DNA from: Ideonella sp. MAG2
GTDB lineage: Bacteria > Pseudomonadota > Gammaproteobacteria > Burkholderiales > Burkholderiaceae_C
NCBI GenBank assembly: GCA_004359425.1
Contig: PTEU01000002.1
Coordinates: 974,789-1,038,788, forward strand
Length of the DNA: 64,000 nt
Direction: 5' to 3'
The notes under the pieces are model-generated. The model was not told the origin of the DNA, did no database searches, and saw only the letters and a list, made by a program, of their open reading frames with translations. Positions within the stretch are counted from its first letter, which is position 1. Each line of letters starts with the position of its first letter. Shown one piece after another: positions 34,562 through 42,296 of this stretch. The position numbers and the translations under genes are program-made.

Positions 34562-35743
34562 ATGAACACCACCGAAGTCTTCCTCATCGCCATGCTGATC
34601 ATCCTCACCGTGCCCTATGCGGTGTGGCGGCTGGGGCGCACCGAGCACTTTGCGCCTTTGGTGGTGGTGCAAATCTTGACGGGCATTGCGCTCGGGCCTG
34701 GGGTGCTGGGGGCGGTGTTCCCGGACTATTACAAGTTCGTCTTTGCCCCGCCCGTCATCCAGTCGCTCAACGGTATTGCGTGGTGGGCGGTGAGCCTGTT
34801 TGTGTTCATTGCCGGCATGGAGCTGGACCTGCGCGCCGCCTGGGCACACCGCAAAGAGACCAGCATCACGGCCGGGCTGGCTTTTGGCTTCCCGTTTGTG
34901 TTGGGGAGCACGGCCGCCACCGTGATGGTGGGAGAAGCCCTGTGGGTAGGCCCGCAAGCGCTGAACTGGCAGTTTGTGGCGGGCGTTGGCATGTCGTGCT
35001 CGGTCACTGCTTTGCCGATCTTGATGCTCTTTATGGAGAAACTGGCCATCCTGCGCCAGCCCCTGGGCCAGCGCATCTTGCGCTATGCGAGCATCGACGA
35101 CATCGCCATTTGGGGCGTGTTGGCCATCATCTTGATGGACTGGCAGCGCGTGGGCAAGCAGGCGCTGTTCTTGGCTTTGTTTGCCGGGGCCGCCTGGGGC
35201 CTTCGGCGCGCCATGGCCAAGCTACCCAGCACAGACCGCTGGTATGTGGCGCTGATCTGGTTGCTGCTGTGCGCCTTTGGCGCCGACTGGTGCGGCCTGC
35301 ATTACATGGTGGGCGCCTTCTTGGCCGGTGTGGTGCTGGACGCCGAGTGGTTTGACCAAGACCAGCTTGACCTGCTGCGCCACCATGTGCTGCTGGTGAT
35401 GATGCCGGTGTTTTTTCTCTCCACCGGCCTGCGCACCAGTTGGGGCGTGGGCGGCGCGGCTGTGTTCCTGATGGCGGGCGTGCTGTTGGTGGCGTCGGTG
35501 GTGGGCAAGCTGGCGGGTGTGCACCTGGCCGGGCGCATCTTGGGCTGGAAGCCGGGCGAGGCTTCGCTGATCGGCTGGCTGCTGCAGACCAAGGCGCTGA
35601 TCATGATCATCTTTGCCAACGTGCTGCTGGACAAACAGATCATCACCGCCGACACCTTCACCGCCCTGCTGCTGATGGCCGTAGGCAGCACCATGCTGAC
35701 CATTCCGGTGGTGACGCCGAAGTTGGCGGGGTGGCGCGGCTAG
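34562..35743 (+). CDS. Cation:proton antiporter (CPA2/Kef-like)
   Basis: 393 residues from the ATG at 34562. About twelve membrane segments are visible, starting VFLIAMLIILTVPYAVWRLG. The transport core is present as IASIDD-like (RYASIDDIAIWGVLAIILMD), carrying the paired Asp of the ion site, and ILTGIALGPGVLG. There is no TrkA-N/RCK regulatory domain at the C-terminus, so the protein is the membrane domain only. It is expected to exchange K+ or Na+ for protons across the inner membrane. It is divergent from the interrupted SNF2 gene. Confidence 0.88.
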   Translation: MNTTEVFLIAMLIILTVPYAVWRLGRTEHFAPLVVVQILTGIALGPGVLGAVFPDYYKFVFAPPVIQSLNGIAWWAVSLFVFIAGMELDLRAAWAHRKETSITAGLAFGFPFVLGSTAATVMVGEALWVGPQALNWQFVAGVGMSCSVTALPILMLFMEKLAILRQPLGQRILRYASIDDIAIWGVLAIILMDWQRVGKQALFLALFAGAAWGLRRAMAKLPSTDRWYVALIWLLLCAFGADWCGLHYMVGAFLAGVVLDAEWFDQDQLDLLRHHVLLVMMPVFFLSTGLRTSWGVGGAAVFLMAGVLLVASVVGKLAGVHLAGRILGWKPGEASLIGWLLQTKALIMIIFANVLLDKQIITADTFTALLLMAVGSTMLTIPVVTPKLAGWRG

Positions 35744-35838
35744 AGCCGCTCGATCTGATGCCTCACCCGCAGCGGCTCTGGGCCGTCACCCTTCGCGTGA
35801 CAATGAGGCCCTCGACTCTCAGCCCCCACTTCCATCGA

Positions 35839-36852
35839 ATGAACCATTTGCTCTGGCGCCGTTTGCTGCTCACCTGCGCATGTGTGGCCCTCTTGCTGCA
35901 TAGCCTTGGCAGCCGTGCGGCTGACTTACCGACGCTGGACACGGTGGTGGACCAAGCGGAGGTGCTGTCGGTGGAGGCCAAGGCTGATCTGCGGGCCAAG
36001 CTCGCATCCTTTGAGCGAGACCATCAGCTCGCGATGGTGGTGGTGTTGATGCCCTCGACCGCACCAGACACCGTCGAAGAGCGGGCCAGGCAATTGGCCA
36101 ATGCATGGCAGATTGGCCGCAGCTTCCAAGGCCGGGGGATGCTGTTGTTGGTCGCAGTGAAGGACCGCCGCTATCGGCTAGAAGTATCCAATGCATTGGC
36201 TGATGCATTGACGGATGAAGAGGCGAAGAACCTTTTGGCAGAGCACTTGCGCCCCGGTCTGCGTGCGGGTAACGCCGATCTCGCGGTCGGCCAGTTGCTG
36301 GATGCCTTGGCTGCTCACTTCACAGCACGGCACACAGAGATGGTGGTGTCGACTGCCGAAGCAAGCAGCGCTGTGGCGAAGGACGAGGTTGCTGGTGAAG
36401 ACGCAGAGTCTGCGAAGACAAGGTCTTATGCGATCTGGATCATCCTCGGAACCATGGTCGTAGGGCTGATCTTGGTGGGCCTTGCCATTTGGGCCTGTGT
36501 TGCACTTGCGCGCTGGCTCATCGCCCGCACCGGCCGTAAGCCCCAACCCTGGATGGCGTGGGGCGGCGGCGCTGCCATTCTGAGTGTGACAGCGATCGCC
36601 ACTGGGTGGATACCTCTGCTCGGCGTGGTCTTGACCATGGTTCTGATGGCCACGACTTGGTTTGGCATGCGCGCCTTGATCAGCATGGTGACGAATGGTC
36701 AGGCCAGCAGCAGCGATGACGACTCCTCGTTCGGAAGCTCGACAAGAACCGGTGGCTCGGTGAGCTCTGGCAGCACTTCATCCTCATCGGATGACAGCGG
36801 GTCTGGGGGAAGTTCAGACTACGACGGGCGCGGTGCGTCTGACAGCTACTGA
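35839..36852 (+). CDS. TPM-domain (YgcG-type) membrane protein with Ser/Gly tail
   Basis: 337 residues from the ATG at 35839. Signal peptide or first membrane helix: LLLTCACVALLLHSLGSRAA. Residues 33-150 form the TPM domain (VVDQAEVLSVEAKADLRAKL, QLAMVVVLMPSTAPDTVEER, GRGMLLLVAVKDRRYRLEVS). Three hydrophobic segments follow between about 190 and 285, and the C-terminal 55 residues are Ser/Gly/Asp-rich, typical of YgcG proteins. The function of this family in bacteria is uncertain. A small membrane protein gene follows 16 bp downstream. Confidence 0.88.
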   Translation: MNHLLWRRLLLTCACVALLLHSLGSRAADLPTLDTVVDQAEVLSVEAKADLRAKLASFERDHQLAMVVVLMPSTAPDTVEERARQLANAWQIGRSFQGRGMLLLVAVKDRRYRLEVSNALADALTDEEAKNLLAEHLRPGLRAGNADLAVGQLLDALAAHFTARHTEMVVSTAEASSAVAKDEVAGEDAESAKTRSYAIWIILGTMVVGLILVGLAIWACVALARWLIARTGRKPQPWMAWGGGAAILSVTAIATGWIPLLGVVLTMVLMATTWFGMRALISMVTNGQASSSDDDSSFGSSTRTGGSVSSGSTSSSSDDSGSGGSSDYDGRGASDSY

Positions 36853-36868
36853 CTGATGCAGGTTAGGA

Positions 36869-37129
36869 ATGCAGAGAGAACACTGGCGCAAAGTTTTTTG
36901 GGTCACGGCGCTGACCTCGCTGGTCTCTTGGATGCTCATGGTCTTCGGCATTGGCATTGAATTGCTGCCCGAACCCGATGCCCCCTCTGCACCGAAGACC
37001 AACGTGCTGGCTGTATGGCAGATGCTGGTCACTGCATGCGCGGTGGTGGCACCCGTCGTTGCCGTGGTGAGCGGGTATGGGGCCTGGATTTATCCCATCA
37101 TCGTCGCCAGCGATAAGTCGGATGATTGA
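36869..37129 (+). CDS. Small two-helix membrane protein, unknown
   Basis: 86 residues with two hydrophobic segments (VFWVTALTSLVSWMLMVFGI at about 9-28 and VWQMLVTACAVVAPVVAVVS at about 49-68) joined by an acidic, Pro-rich loop. It starts 16 bp after the TPM gene on the same strand and is probably co-transcribed. No family recognised. Confidence 0.6.
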   Translation: MQREHWRKVFWVTALTSLVSWMLMVFGIGIELLPEPDAPSAPKTNVLAVWQMLVTACAVVAPVVAVVSGYGAWIYPIIVASDKSDD

Positions 37130-37254
37130 AGCTCGCCATCAATAAGGATGGCTTGACTTTTGTCTCTCCCTTACGAAGAGACCGTTGGCTGGATAGGCTC
37201 TCGTCGCGGGTGGCCCGGCAGATGGAGGGCAATGCCCCTACGCCAGTGCCGTTA

Positions 37255-37277
37255 AATAGGTATTTGCGATACTTATT
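37255..37277. promoter_or_regulatory. Probable NsrR operator upstream of hmp
   Basis: AATAGGTATTT-G-CGATACTTATT is an 11-1-11 inverted repeat whose outer parts pair as AATA(G/A)GTAT. The geometry equals the NsrR consensus AAGATGCATTT-N-AAATGCATCTT and about 14 of 22 defined positions match. It lies about 50 bp before the hmp start, in a locally AT-rich stretch, and an NsrR gene lies 4.1 kb downstream. Confidence 0.6.
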
Positions 37278-37325
37278 CAAACAACATCGCCGTGTGGAGC
37301 GATGCGCTTTGGAGAACCCCACCTC

Positions 37326-38525
37326 ATGCTCGACGACACCACCCGCGCCTTGGTTAAGGCCACCGTGCCGACCCTGGCCACCCATGGCGAGGCCCTGACC
37401 CGCCACTTCTACCAGCGGCTGTTTACCCACCACCCCATGCTCAAGGAGGTGTTCAACCAAGGGCACCAGCACACGGGCAGCCAGCAGCAGGCCCTGGCCG
37501 CCGCCGTGCTGGCCTATGCCCAACACATTGATGAGCCCAGCGCGCTGCAGCCCGCCTTGCTGCATATTGCGCACAAGCATGTGTCCTTGGGCATTCGCCC
37601 TGAGCACTATCCCCTGGTGGGCCAGCAACTGCTGGCCGCCATGCGCGATGTGATGGGCGATGAGGCCGCCACGCCTGAGCTGCTGGCTGCCTGGGCCGCC
37701 GCCTACGGCCAACTGGCCGAGGTCTTGATCGACCAAGAGCGCACGCTCTATGCCCAAGCTGCCCAGCAGCCGGGCGGCTGGACGGGTGCGCGAAGCATGC
37801 GCGTGCGGCGCAAAGCCGCGCAAGGCGAAGCCATCTGCAGCTTTGAGCTGGTGCCCACCGACGGCGGCCCGCTGCCCCTCTACCGCCCCGGCCAATATGT
37901 GAGCGTGAGCCAATGGGTGCCCGACTGGGGCCTGCAACAGTGGCGCCAATACAGCCTGGTCGGCGCGCCCGGCGGCGACTGCCTGCAGATCGGCGTAAAG
38001 CGTGAGGCAAAGGCCCCCCACAGCGGCTGCCCCATGGGCCAGGTCTCCACCGCCCTGCACGCCCGCGTGCAAGAGGGCGACGTGCTGGCCGTCACCGCCC
38101 CGGCGGGTGACTTTGTGCTGCACGAAGACCGCCACACCCCGCTGCTGCTGCTGAGCGGCGGCGTGGGTATCACCCCCATGATGTCCATGCTGGCCCACCT
38201 GGCGGCGCAGCGCAGCCCACGTGAGCTGCACTTCTGGCACGCCTGCCAAAGCCCCCGCCACCAAGCCTTTGCGGCCGAGATGCAAGCGCACCTCGCTCAC
38301 CTTTCGAACGCCCACTGGCGCGTGGCGTTTGAGGCCGATGCGCCCGCCGAGCCATGGGCCCTTGCCGGGCGGCTGAATGTGGGCGACTTGCCTAAGAGCC
38401 TATGGGCAAAGGTGGACGTTTACCTCTGCGGGCCGCTGGGCTTTATGGCGGCGCAGCGGGAGGCTTTGTTGGCGGCAGGTTTGCCGAGCGAGCGGCTGCA
38501 TCAGGAGAGTTTTGGGGGGAGGTGA
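37326..38525 (+). CDS. hmp: Flavohaemoglobin, nitric oxide dioxygenase
   Basis: 399 residues from the ATG at 37326. The globin domain (1-140) has proximal His85 (AHKHVSLGI), B10 Tyr29 and E7 Gln53, the same numbering as in E. coli Hmp. The FAD domain shows YRPGQYVSV and RQYSLVG; the NAD domain shows LLSGGVGITPMMSML and YLCGPLGFM. It converts NO and O2 to nitrate in the cytoplasm using NAD(P)H. An NsrR-type operator precedes it. An island read on the other strand separates it from nsrR, which probably adjoined it before. Confidence 0.95.
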   Translation: MLDDTTRALVKATVPTLATHGEALTRHFYQRLFTHHPMLKEVFNQGHQHTGSQQQALAAAVLAYAQHIDEPSALQPALLHIAHKHVSLGIRPEHYPLVGQQLLAAMRDVMGDEAATPELLAAWAAAYGQLAEVLIDQERTLYAQAAQQPGGWTGARSMRVRRKAAQGEAICSFELVPTDGGPLPLYRPGQYVSVSQWVPDWGLQQWRQYSLVGAPGGDCLQIGVKREAKAPHSGCPMGQVSTALHARVQEGDVLAVTAPAGDFVLHEDRHTPLLLLSGGVGITPMMSMLAHLAAQRSPRELHFWHACQSPRHQAFAAEMQAHLAHLSNAHWRVAFEADAPAEPWALAGRLNVGDLPKSLWAKVDVYLCGPLGFMAAQREALLAAGLPSERLHQESFGGR

Positions 38526-38708
38526 ACAAGTCCGCTTCAGTAAACGCATCATCGGGATGCGCCATAAGTGGCGGCAGGTCAGGGTTGCAAGCCGGTGTTT
38601 TCAAATAGCCGCACTAAAGCTGCGAATCAGTTAAGCCAAAGCATTCAGCGTTCAATTATGAGCTCCAGGACGGGTTGGCCAAACTCAGGATCGCCGTCTC
38701 ACAGGCCG

Positions 38709-39689
38709 CTAACCGAAGGATGCACCGCCGGCCTTCCGGACTGACTCCGCGAAAGAGAGGTGGCCCTTAACCTTCGGCAGATCGGCTTGCTGAATGCCGT
38801 TCCTCTCCATCAAGTACCGGTACGCGCGGATTCGGTTCCTGTATGCCTTGGTGAGACGAACCTCCTCCCCGTGCACAAGCAGGCCGTGAACCTTCAATCG
38901 ACTCGGGATTTCTACTCGCTCAGTTTTCGCTTCAGACAGGCGCCAAGAGCTGGCTGCAAAGAGTTCGTATACCTCGCGGGCAAGCTGATCGGGCACGGCT
39001 TCCAATCCCGAGAAGACAATGTCGTCTGCGTACCTTGTCAGCCGCAGTGAATACCGCTCCGCCAGCAAAGATAAGCGTTGGTCGATGTCGCAAAGTGCAA
39101 TGTTCGACAGAACAGGGCTAGTAGGTGCCCCCTGTGCCAGCACTCCCGAAAAGCAAGCGAGACGAGCGACGATGCCTGCGCCGGACTCTGGAAATCCGAG
39201 ATCCACTAACCGCGCAGCAACTAGGCCTTCAGGAGTAGTGGGGAAGAAGTTCTCGATATCGAACGAGCACACCCAGCGTGCACCTAGGTGCTGCCTTGCG
39301 GCATCTATGTGACTGAGCCCAGGCACGAATCCAAAGACATGTCCCGGTCGGTAGTACTTTGCTTGCAACCGGACTGCCAACCACTTTTGTATAACTTTTA
39401 GCGCGACGCGTGGTGCTGTGATGTCACGAGACCCCCGGCCTTTGGGGATTGAAAAATGCCGATAGTGCCTGTGTTGTCTGTGGAGCATTGACCACACCAG
39501 ACCCTCGCTCACGCCGAGCATTGCGGCAAGAGCTCGGGGAGAGGAAACCGGGGGGAGATCAAGCGCACATAGACGACGAATGCATTCGTCCTCCCCTGGG
39601 CTAGCAAGGGGACCAAGTACGCGAAGCAACTCCTCTGGACCTGAAAGGCCAAAGCAGAGACGATCAAGAAAGAGGTGCGGGAGCCTCAT
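38709..39689 (-). CDS. Retron-type reverse transcriptase
   Basis: 326 residues, ATG at 39689, the normal size of a retron RT with no maturase or nuclease extension. Seen motifs: RT1 SIPKGRGSRDITAP (79-92); an HIDAARQH segment (127-134) where retrons have their conserved NAxxH; RT3 FDIENFF with Asp144; RT4 QGAPTSPVLSN (186-196); the active site YADD (220-223); and VHG (267-269) where retrons have VTG. A foldable RNA lies just upstream and overlaps its first codons. Two accessory genes precede it. It is AT-richer than hmp and nsrR on either side, a sign of transfer. A group-II-like or Abi RT is less likely given the size and motifs. Confidence 0.85.
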   Translation of the reverse strand: MRLPHLFLDRLCFGLSGPEELLRVLGPLASPGEDECIRRLCALDLPPVSSPRALAAMLGVSEGLVWSMLHRQHRHYRHFSIPKGRGSRDITAPRVALKVIQKWLAVRLQAKYYRPGHVFGFVPGLSHIDAARQHLGARWVCSFDIENFFPTTPEGLVAARLVDLGFPESGAGIVARLACFSGVLAQGAPTSPVLSNIALCDIDQRLSLLAERYSLRLTRYADDIVFSGLEAVPDQLAREVYELFAASSWRLSEAKTERVEIPSRLKVHGLLVHGEEVRLTKAYRNRIRAYRYLMERNGIQQADLPKVKGHLSFAESVRKAGGASFG

Positions 39690-39826
39690 TTAGCAAAGTC
39701 AACTTTCGTTTTGGAGCCGGCGAACTGGCTGCGGATTCGAAGGAGCCGCAGCCAGTTCGCCGGATCCCTTCTATCCGTGATCTTGGCGAATGGGCATGAT
39801 TCACACCCGCGCCGAGACTCCCGCAC
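39675..39826 (-). ncRNA. Candidate retron msr-msd RNA
   Basis: In the RT orientation the region runs from an a1-like arm (39826-39813, GTGCGGGAGTCTCG) to an a2-like arm (39688-39675, TGAGGCTCCCGCAC). They pair over 14 bp, two of them G-U. Inside are an msr-like stem-loop (39808-39792; seven pairs, loop AAT) and a long hairpin: arms 39763-39746 and 39734-39717, 18 perfect pairs with an 11-base loop, extended by three more pairs after one mismatch. This order (a1, short stem-loop, long hairpin, a2, RT) is that of retrons. Weak points: the a2 arm overlaps RT codons 1-5, and the priming guanosine is not fixed. A transcription terminator could explain the long hairpin alone but not the outer duplex. 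Confidence 0.65.
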
Positions 39827-39833
39827 AGCAAGA

Positions 39834-40565
39834 TTATCGCTTACCACGCGCGAGTGCAAGCAGCCTTGATACGTCGGGGCTGCTGCGCCCATGGAGGGTG
39901 GTGCCAAGCGCCCTGATCGTTGCCGCACTTGGTACATAGGAGCCGTCTCCAAGCCTCACGACTTCCGAGGCTTTACGAAGCACGTCAAGACGGCGAGTAA
40001 GCCAATCGGCGGACGGGACCGACAACCCTTTCCTTGTTAACTTCTCCCGCAACTCCTCGGCAGTAACTGGGGCGGATGCGCGAATTTGGCGGAGAAGCGC
40101 GAGCTTTCCGGGGGCATTCCCTTCGCCTAGTTGTGTCAATGAACTGAGACTCAGTGCGAATGACGAAAGGAAGAGCCCGAGGCGCTCCGATATGGCCAGC
40201 CGGTGATCCTCGTCGAGACTTCGTTTCGCATCTATCCAGACCATTGCGTCACGATGAGTCACTGACAAAAAGAGATTTCGAACGAGGTCCGGAAATGCAT
40301 ACAGTACGGTTGCCCTAGCCCCTGCTTCAATATCTTGAGAGGTCGTGTCGAGCAAAAGAACATCAACCACAACCCCATCTTCACTCAGAAGTTGTCGGGC
40401 TGAATCGATAGATTGCCTGCTGGGTACTTGGCGACCAATAGGGTTTCGCTCAACTTTGATAAAGACAAAGTAGTGGGACTTATCGGCTGGATCCCTGATC
40501 GGTTCAGAGACGGGCGTGAGTCCCGCCTCAAGCAGTCGATCGACAATGTGTTCAGATTCAGTCAC
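39834..40565 (-). CDS. Retron-linked protein, possible C-terminal winged helix
   Basis: 243 residues, ATG at 40565, overlapping the HEPN-like gene by 8 bp. Residues 1-75 are alpha/beta (DKSHYFVFIKVERNPIGRQV, VVVDVLLLDTTSQDIEAGAR); residues 85-150 are helical; residues 160-215 look like a winged helix (KLALLRQIRASAPVTAEELR ... LGDGSYVPS). No enzymatic signature is recognised, and the nucleotidyltransferase GSxxxG motif expected of an MNT antitoxin is absent. It ends directly before the candidate msr-msd RNA. It is possibly a regulator, neutraliser or adaptor for the HEPN-like partner and the RT (inference). Confidence 0.7.
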   Translation of the reverse strand: MTESEHIVDRLLEAGLTPVSEPIRDPADKSHYFVFIKVERNPIGRQVPSRQSIDSARQLLSEDGVVVDVLLLDTTSQDIEAGARATVLYAFPDLVRNLFLSVTHRDAMVWIDAKRSLDEDHRLAISERLGLFLSSFALSLSSLTQLGEGNAPGKLALLRQIRASAPVTAEELREKLTRKGLSVPSADWLTRRLDVLRKASEVVRLGDGSYVPSAATIRALGTTLHGRSSPDVSRLLALARGKR

Positions 40566-41049
40566 TCAATTGCCTCATTGCCGCTGATATAGAGCCCACG
40601 TACGCTTCGACCCTTTTTGGCCATTGCTTTGCGATGCTTACTGGGACATTCGAAAGCTTGAAGTCTGCGCCTGATGAAAAGTCGATCCGAACTTCTGATT
40701 TGTAGTCTGCCGCGACACGCACGGCGTAGCCGGTCTCCATGATTGCGGCTACTTCGTGACAGTTCGAGATGGCTCGCGCACATAGCCCGGCAGTGTCATT
40801 GTCTCCAAGCTTCTCCGCACGCTTTTTCCCTAGCTTCAATTCGCGAATCAGAGAACCCCTCAATAGTTCGGGAACGTCTTTGTGCGGCAACTCAGTCCAT
40901 TGGTCTTTCATATCGGCGAGCGATCGACTGAGAGGGATGAAAGTCGCGTAGTAGAACCGATTGAACGCACTGCGGGCAAACTCGTCACGCTGCCCAGGGT
41001 CCGTTCGCTTGATTGCCTCTTGCTGCAGATGTTGTGCTACGTCTTCCAT
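40558..41049 (-). CDS. HEPN-like protein, candidate retron effector
   Basis: 163 residues, ATG at 41049 with AGAGG directly upstream. Mostly helical. ARSAFNRFYYATF (residues 25-37) resembles the first helix of HEPN proteins, and R92-x5-H98 in RAISNCHEV fits the HEPN RNase motif R-x4-6-H at the right place in a later helix. The usual polar residue after the Arg is Ala here, so catalytic activity is uncertain. It is first of the three-gene set with the unknown protein and the RT. Composition is AT-richer than the chromosome. A stand-alone RNA-binding or non-catalytic HEPN is the alternative. Confidence 0.6.
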   Translation of the reverse strand: MEDVAQHLQQEAIKRTDPGQRDEFARSAFNRFYYATFIPLSRSLADMKDQWTELPHKDVPELLRGSLIRELKLGKKRAEKLGDNDTAGLCARAISNCHEVAAIMETGYAVRVAADYKSEVRIDFSSGADFKLSNVPVSIAKQWPKRVEAYVGSISAAMRQLSD

Positions 41050-41382
41050 CCTCTAATCTCATTCGAGCTTAAGTGGAACCTCTATCCATGGCGTGGGCGG
41101 AGGCCTCCTGATAGCAGCGCCGATTGGCGTGCCGTTCCGGAGTTAGCCTGGATCGGTCGCGATTGCGAATAAACGAGCCTGTGTCCATTACAGGCAATAC
41201 GTAAGATTGGGCCAGGGACATGACTTTATTGGCCATGTTAGCGCAGCCAACTATGCGCGGGCATTATCGTCCTCATGCTCGGTATTGGATCCGCCGTGTA
41301 GCCTGTACATCCTTTGCACTTGGGACGTGCGGCCTTCCTGCACTGTGTCTTATGCTCAAGCACCCCTCCCCCGAGCCCCACC
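41050..41382. other. Gap between the retron-like island and nsrR
   Basis: 333 bases without a credible gene. It should hold the promoter of the leftward HEPN-like operon and that of nsrR. I see no perfect repeat, tRNA end or attachment site. The stretch 41170-41250 (TTACAGGCAATACGTAAG and nearby) is AT-richer than the following part, consistent with the island edge lying here. Confidence 0.4.
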
Positions 41383-41838
41383 ATGCAACTCACCCGCTTC
41401 ACCGACTTTGGCCTTCGTGTGCTGATGTACCTGTGCACCCCGGCGCCGGATCAGCGCGAGCAGGCTGTCACGGTGGCCGAGATTGCGGAGCGCTTTGAGG
41501 TCTCGCGCCACCACCTCAACAAGGTGGTGCAGTTTTTGGCGCAGCAGGGCTGGGTGGTGACCACGCGGGGTAAGGGCGGTGGCTTGGCGTTGGCGCAGCC
41601 GCCCAGCCACTATCGGCTGGGGCAGCTCATTCGCACGTTGGAGGGGGATTTGCCGTTGATCGACTGTGCGGAGCCGCCCTGCGCGCTGCACCGCCGCTGT
41701 GGGCTCAAGCCGCTGTTGGATGAGGGGCTGGACGCGTTTTTTGCCGCGCTGGATGCGCACACGCTGGCGGACACGCACACGGCCAAGACGCAGCAGGTGC
41801 TGGTCAAGTTGCAGCGGCTGAGTCGGCCTAGCGTTTGA
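41383..41838 (+). CDS. nsrR: Rrf2-family NO-sensing repressor NsrR
   Basis: 151 residues from the ATG at 41383. An N-terminal winged helix is seen (RFTDFGLRVLMYL, EIAERFEVSRHHLNKVVQFL, TTRGKGGGLAL). The three cluster ligands Cys95, Cys100 and Cys106 have the C-x4-C-x5-C spacing of NsrR (CAEPPCALHRRC). It should bind a [4Fe-4S] or [2Fe-2S] cluster and repress hmp until NO damages the cluster. Separated from hmp by the retron-like island. Confidence 0.93.
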   Translation: MQLTRFTDFGLRVLMYLCTPAPDQREQAVTVAEIAERFEVSRHHLNKVVQFLAQQGWVVTTRGKGGGLALAQPPSHYRLGQLIRTLEGDLPLIDCAEPPCALHRRCGLKPLLDEGLDAFFAALDAHTLADTHTAKTQQVLVKLQRLSRPSV

Positions 41839-41848
41839 GGCCATCCGT

Positions 41849-41898
41849 CCGTTCGCGCTGAGCCCGTCGAAGCCCTTGGGCTTGCTCAGGGCGAACGG
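41849..41898. repeat. Palindromic dispersed repeat (copy B)
   Basis: Arms CCGTTCGCGCTGAGC and GCTCAGGGCGAACGG with inner AAGCCC/GGGCTT pairing form one long hairpin. It lies between the convergent nsrR and DUF3297 genes, 11 bp after the nsrR stop, so it could terminate either transcript. Copy C lies on the other side of the DUF3297 gene. Confidence 0.75.
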
Positions 41899-41918
41899 TC
41901 AAACTGTGGGCGTACGGA

Positions 41919-42185
41919 TCAGGTGCGGTAGAACGCTTCGACCGCGCCCTTGAGCTTGACGGTGATGGGCTTGCCCTTGCGGTCCACCGTCTTGCCCACG
42001 GGCACGCGGATCCAGCCTTCGGAGATGCAGTACTCCTCCACATCAAAGCGCTCTTTGCCGTTAAAGCGGATGCCGATGTCGTGCTCAAAAATTGCCGCCA
42101 CGTGGTGGGGGCTCTTGGGGTCTACCGACAGGCGGTCGGGCAGGGTGGGTTTGTCGGCGGGGGTTGGGGTGGGGGTATCGGTCAT
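41919..42185 (-). CDS. DUF3297 family protein
   Basis: 88 residues, ATG at 42185. After a Thr/Pro-rich start, PDRLSVDPKSPHHVAAIFEH, GIRFNGKERFDVEEYCISEG and RKGKPITVKLKGAVEAFYR match the conserved DUF3297 body as I know it. It is a small cytosolic protein of unknown function, common in Proteobacteria as a solitary gene. It is bracketed by two copies of the same palindrome. Confidence 0.88.
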   Translation of the reverse strand: MTDTPTPTPADKPTLPDRLSVDPKSPHHVAAIFEHDIGIRFNGKERFDVEEYCISEGWIRVPVGKTVDRKGKPITVKLKGAVEAFYRT

Positions 42186-42209
42186 GGTGTCGTTGGTTTG
42201 AGAAGAGAT

Positions 42210-42264
42210 CCGTTCGTCCTGAGCGTGTCGAAGGACAGGGCTTCGACACGCTCAGCCCGAACGG
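42210..42264. repeat. Palindromic dispersed repeat (copy C, near perfect)
   Basis: Left arm CCGTTCGTCCTGAGCGTGTC then GAAG; right arm CTTCGACACGCTCAGCCCGA then ACGG. The 24-bp arms pair with only a couple of mismatches around a seven-base loop GACAGGG. It lies between yebC and the DUF3297 gene (both minus strand), after the yebC stop, and could act as a terminator or RNA-stabilising hairpin. Confidence 0.85.
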
Positions 42265-42296
42265 TGTCATGCCATGTGTGTTGAAAGTACCGTTGC

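Noticed and set aside
38540..38560. CGCATC-ATCGG-GATGCG hairpin after hmp as terminator
   Set aside because: Only six pairs and no following T-run; too weak to call.
39717..39763. Simple rho-independent terminator for the two upstream genes
   Set aside because: The stem is long enough, but no T-run follows it in the RT orientation, and the outer 14-bp duplex around it is unexplained by a terminator.
39834..41049. Stand-alone HEPN-MNT toxin-antitoxin pair
   Set aside because: The partner lacks the GSxxxG...DxD nucleotidyltransferase motif, and both genes lead into an RT with its own RNA region.
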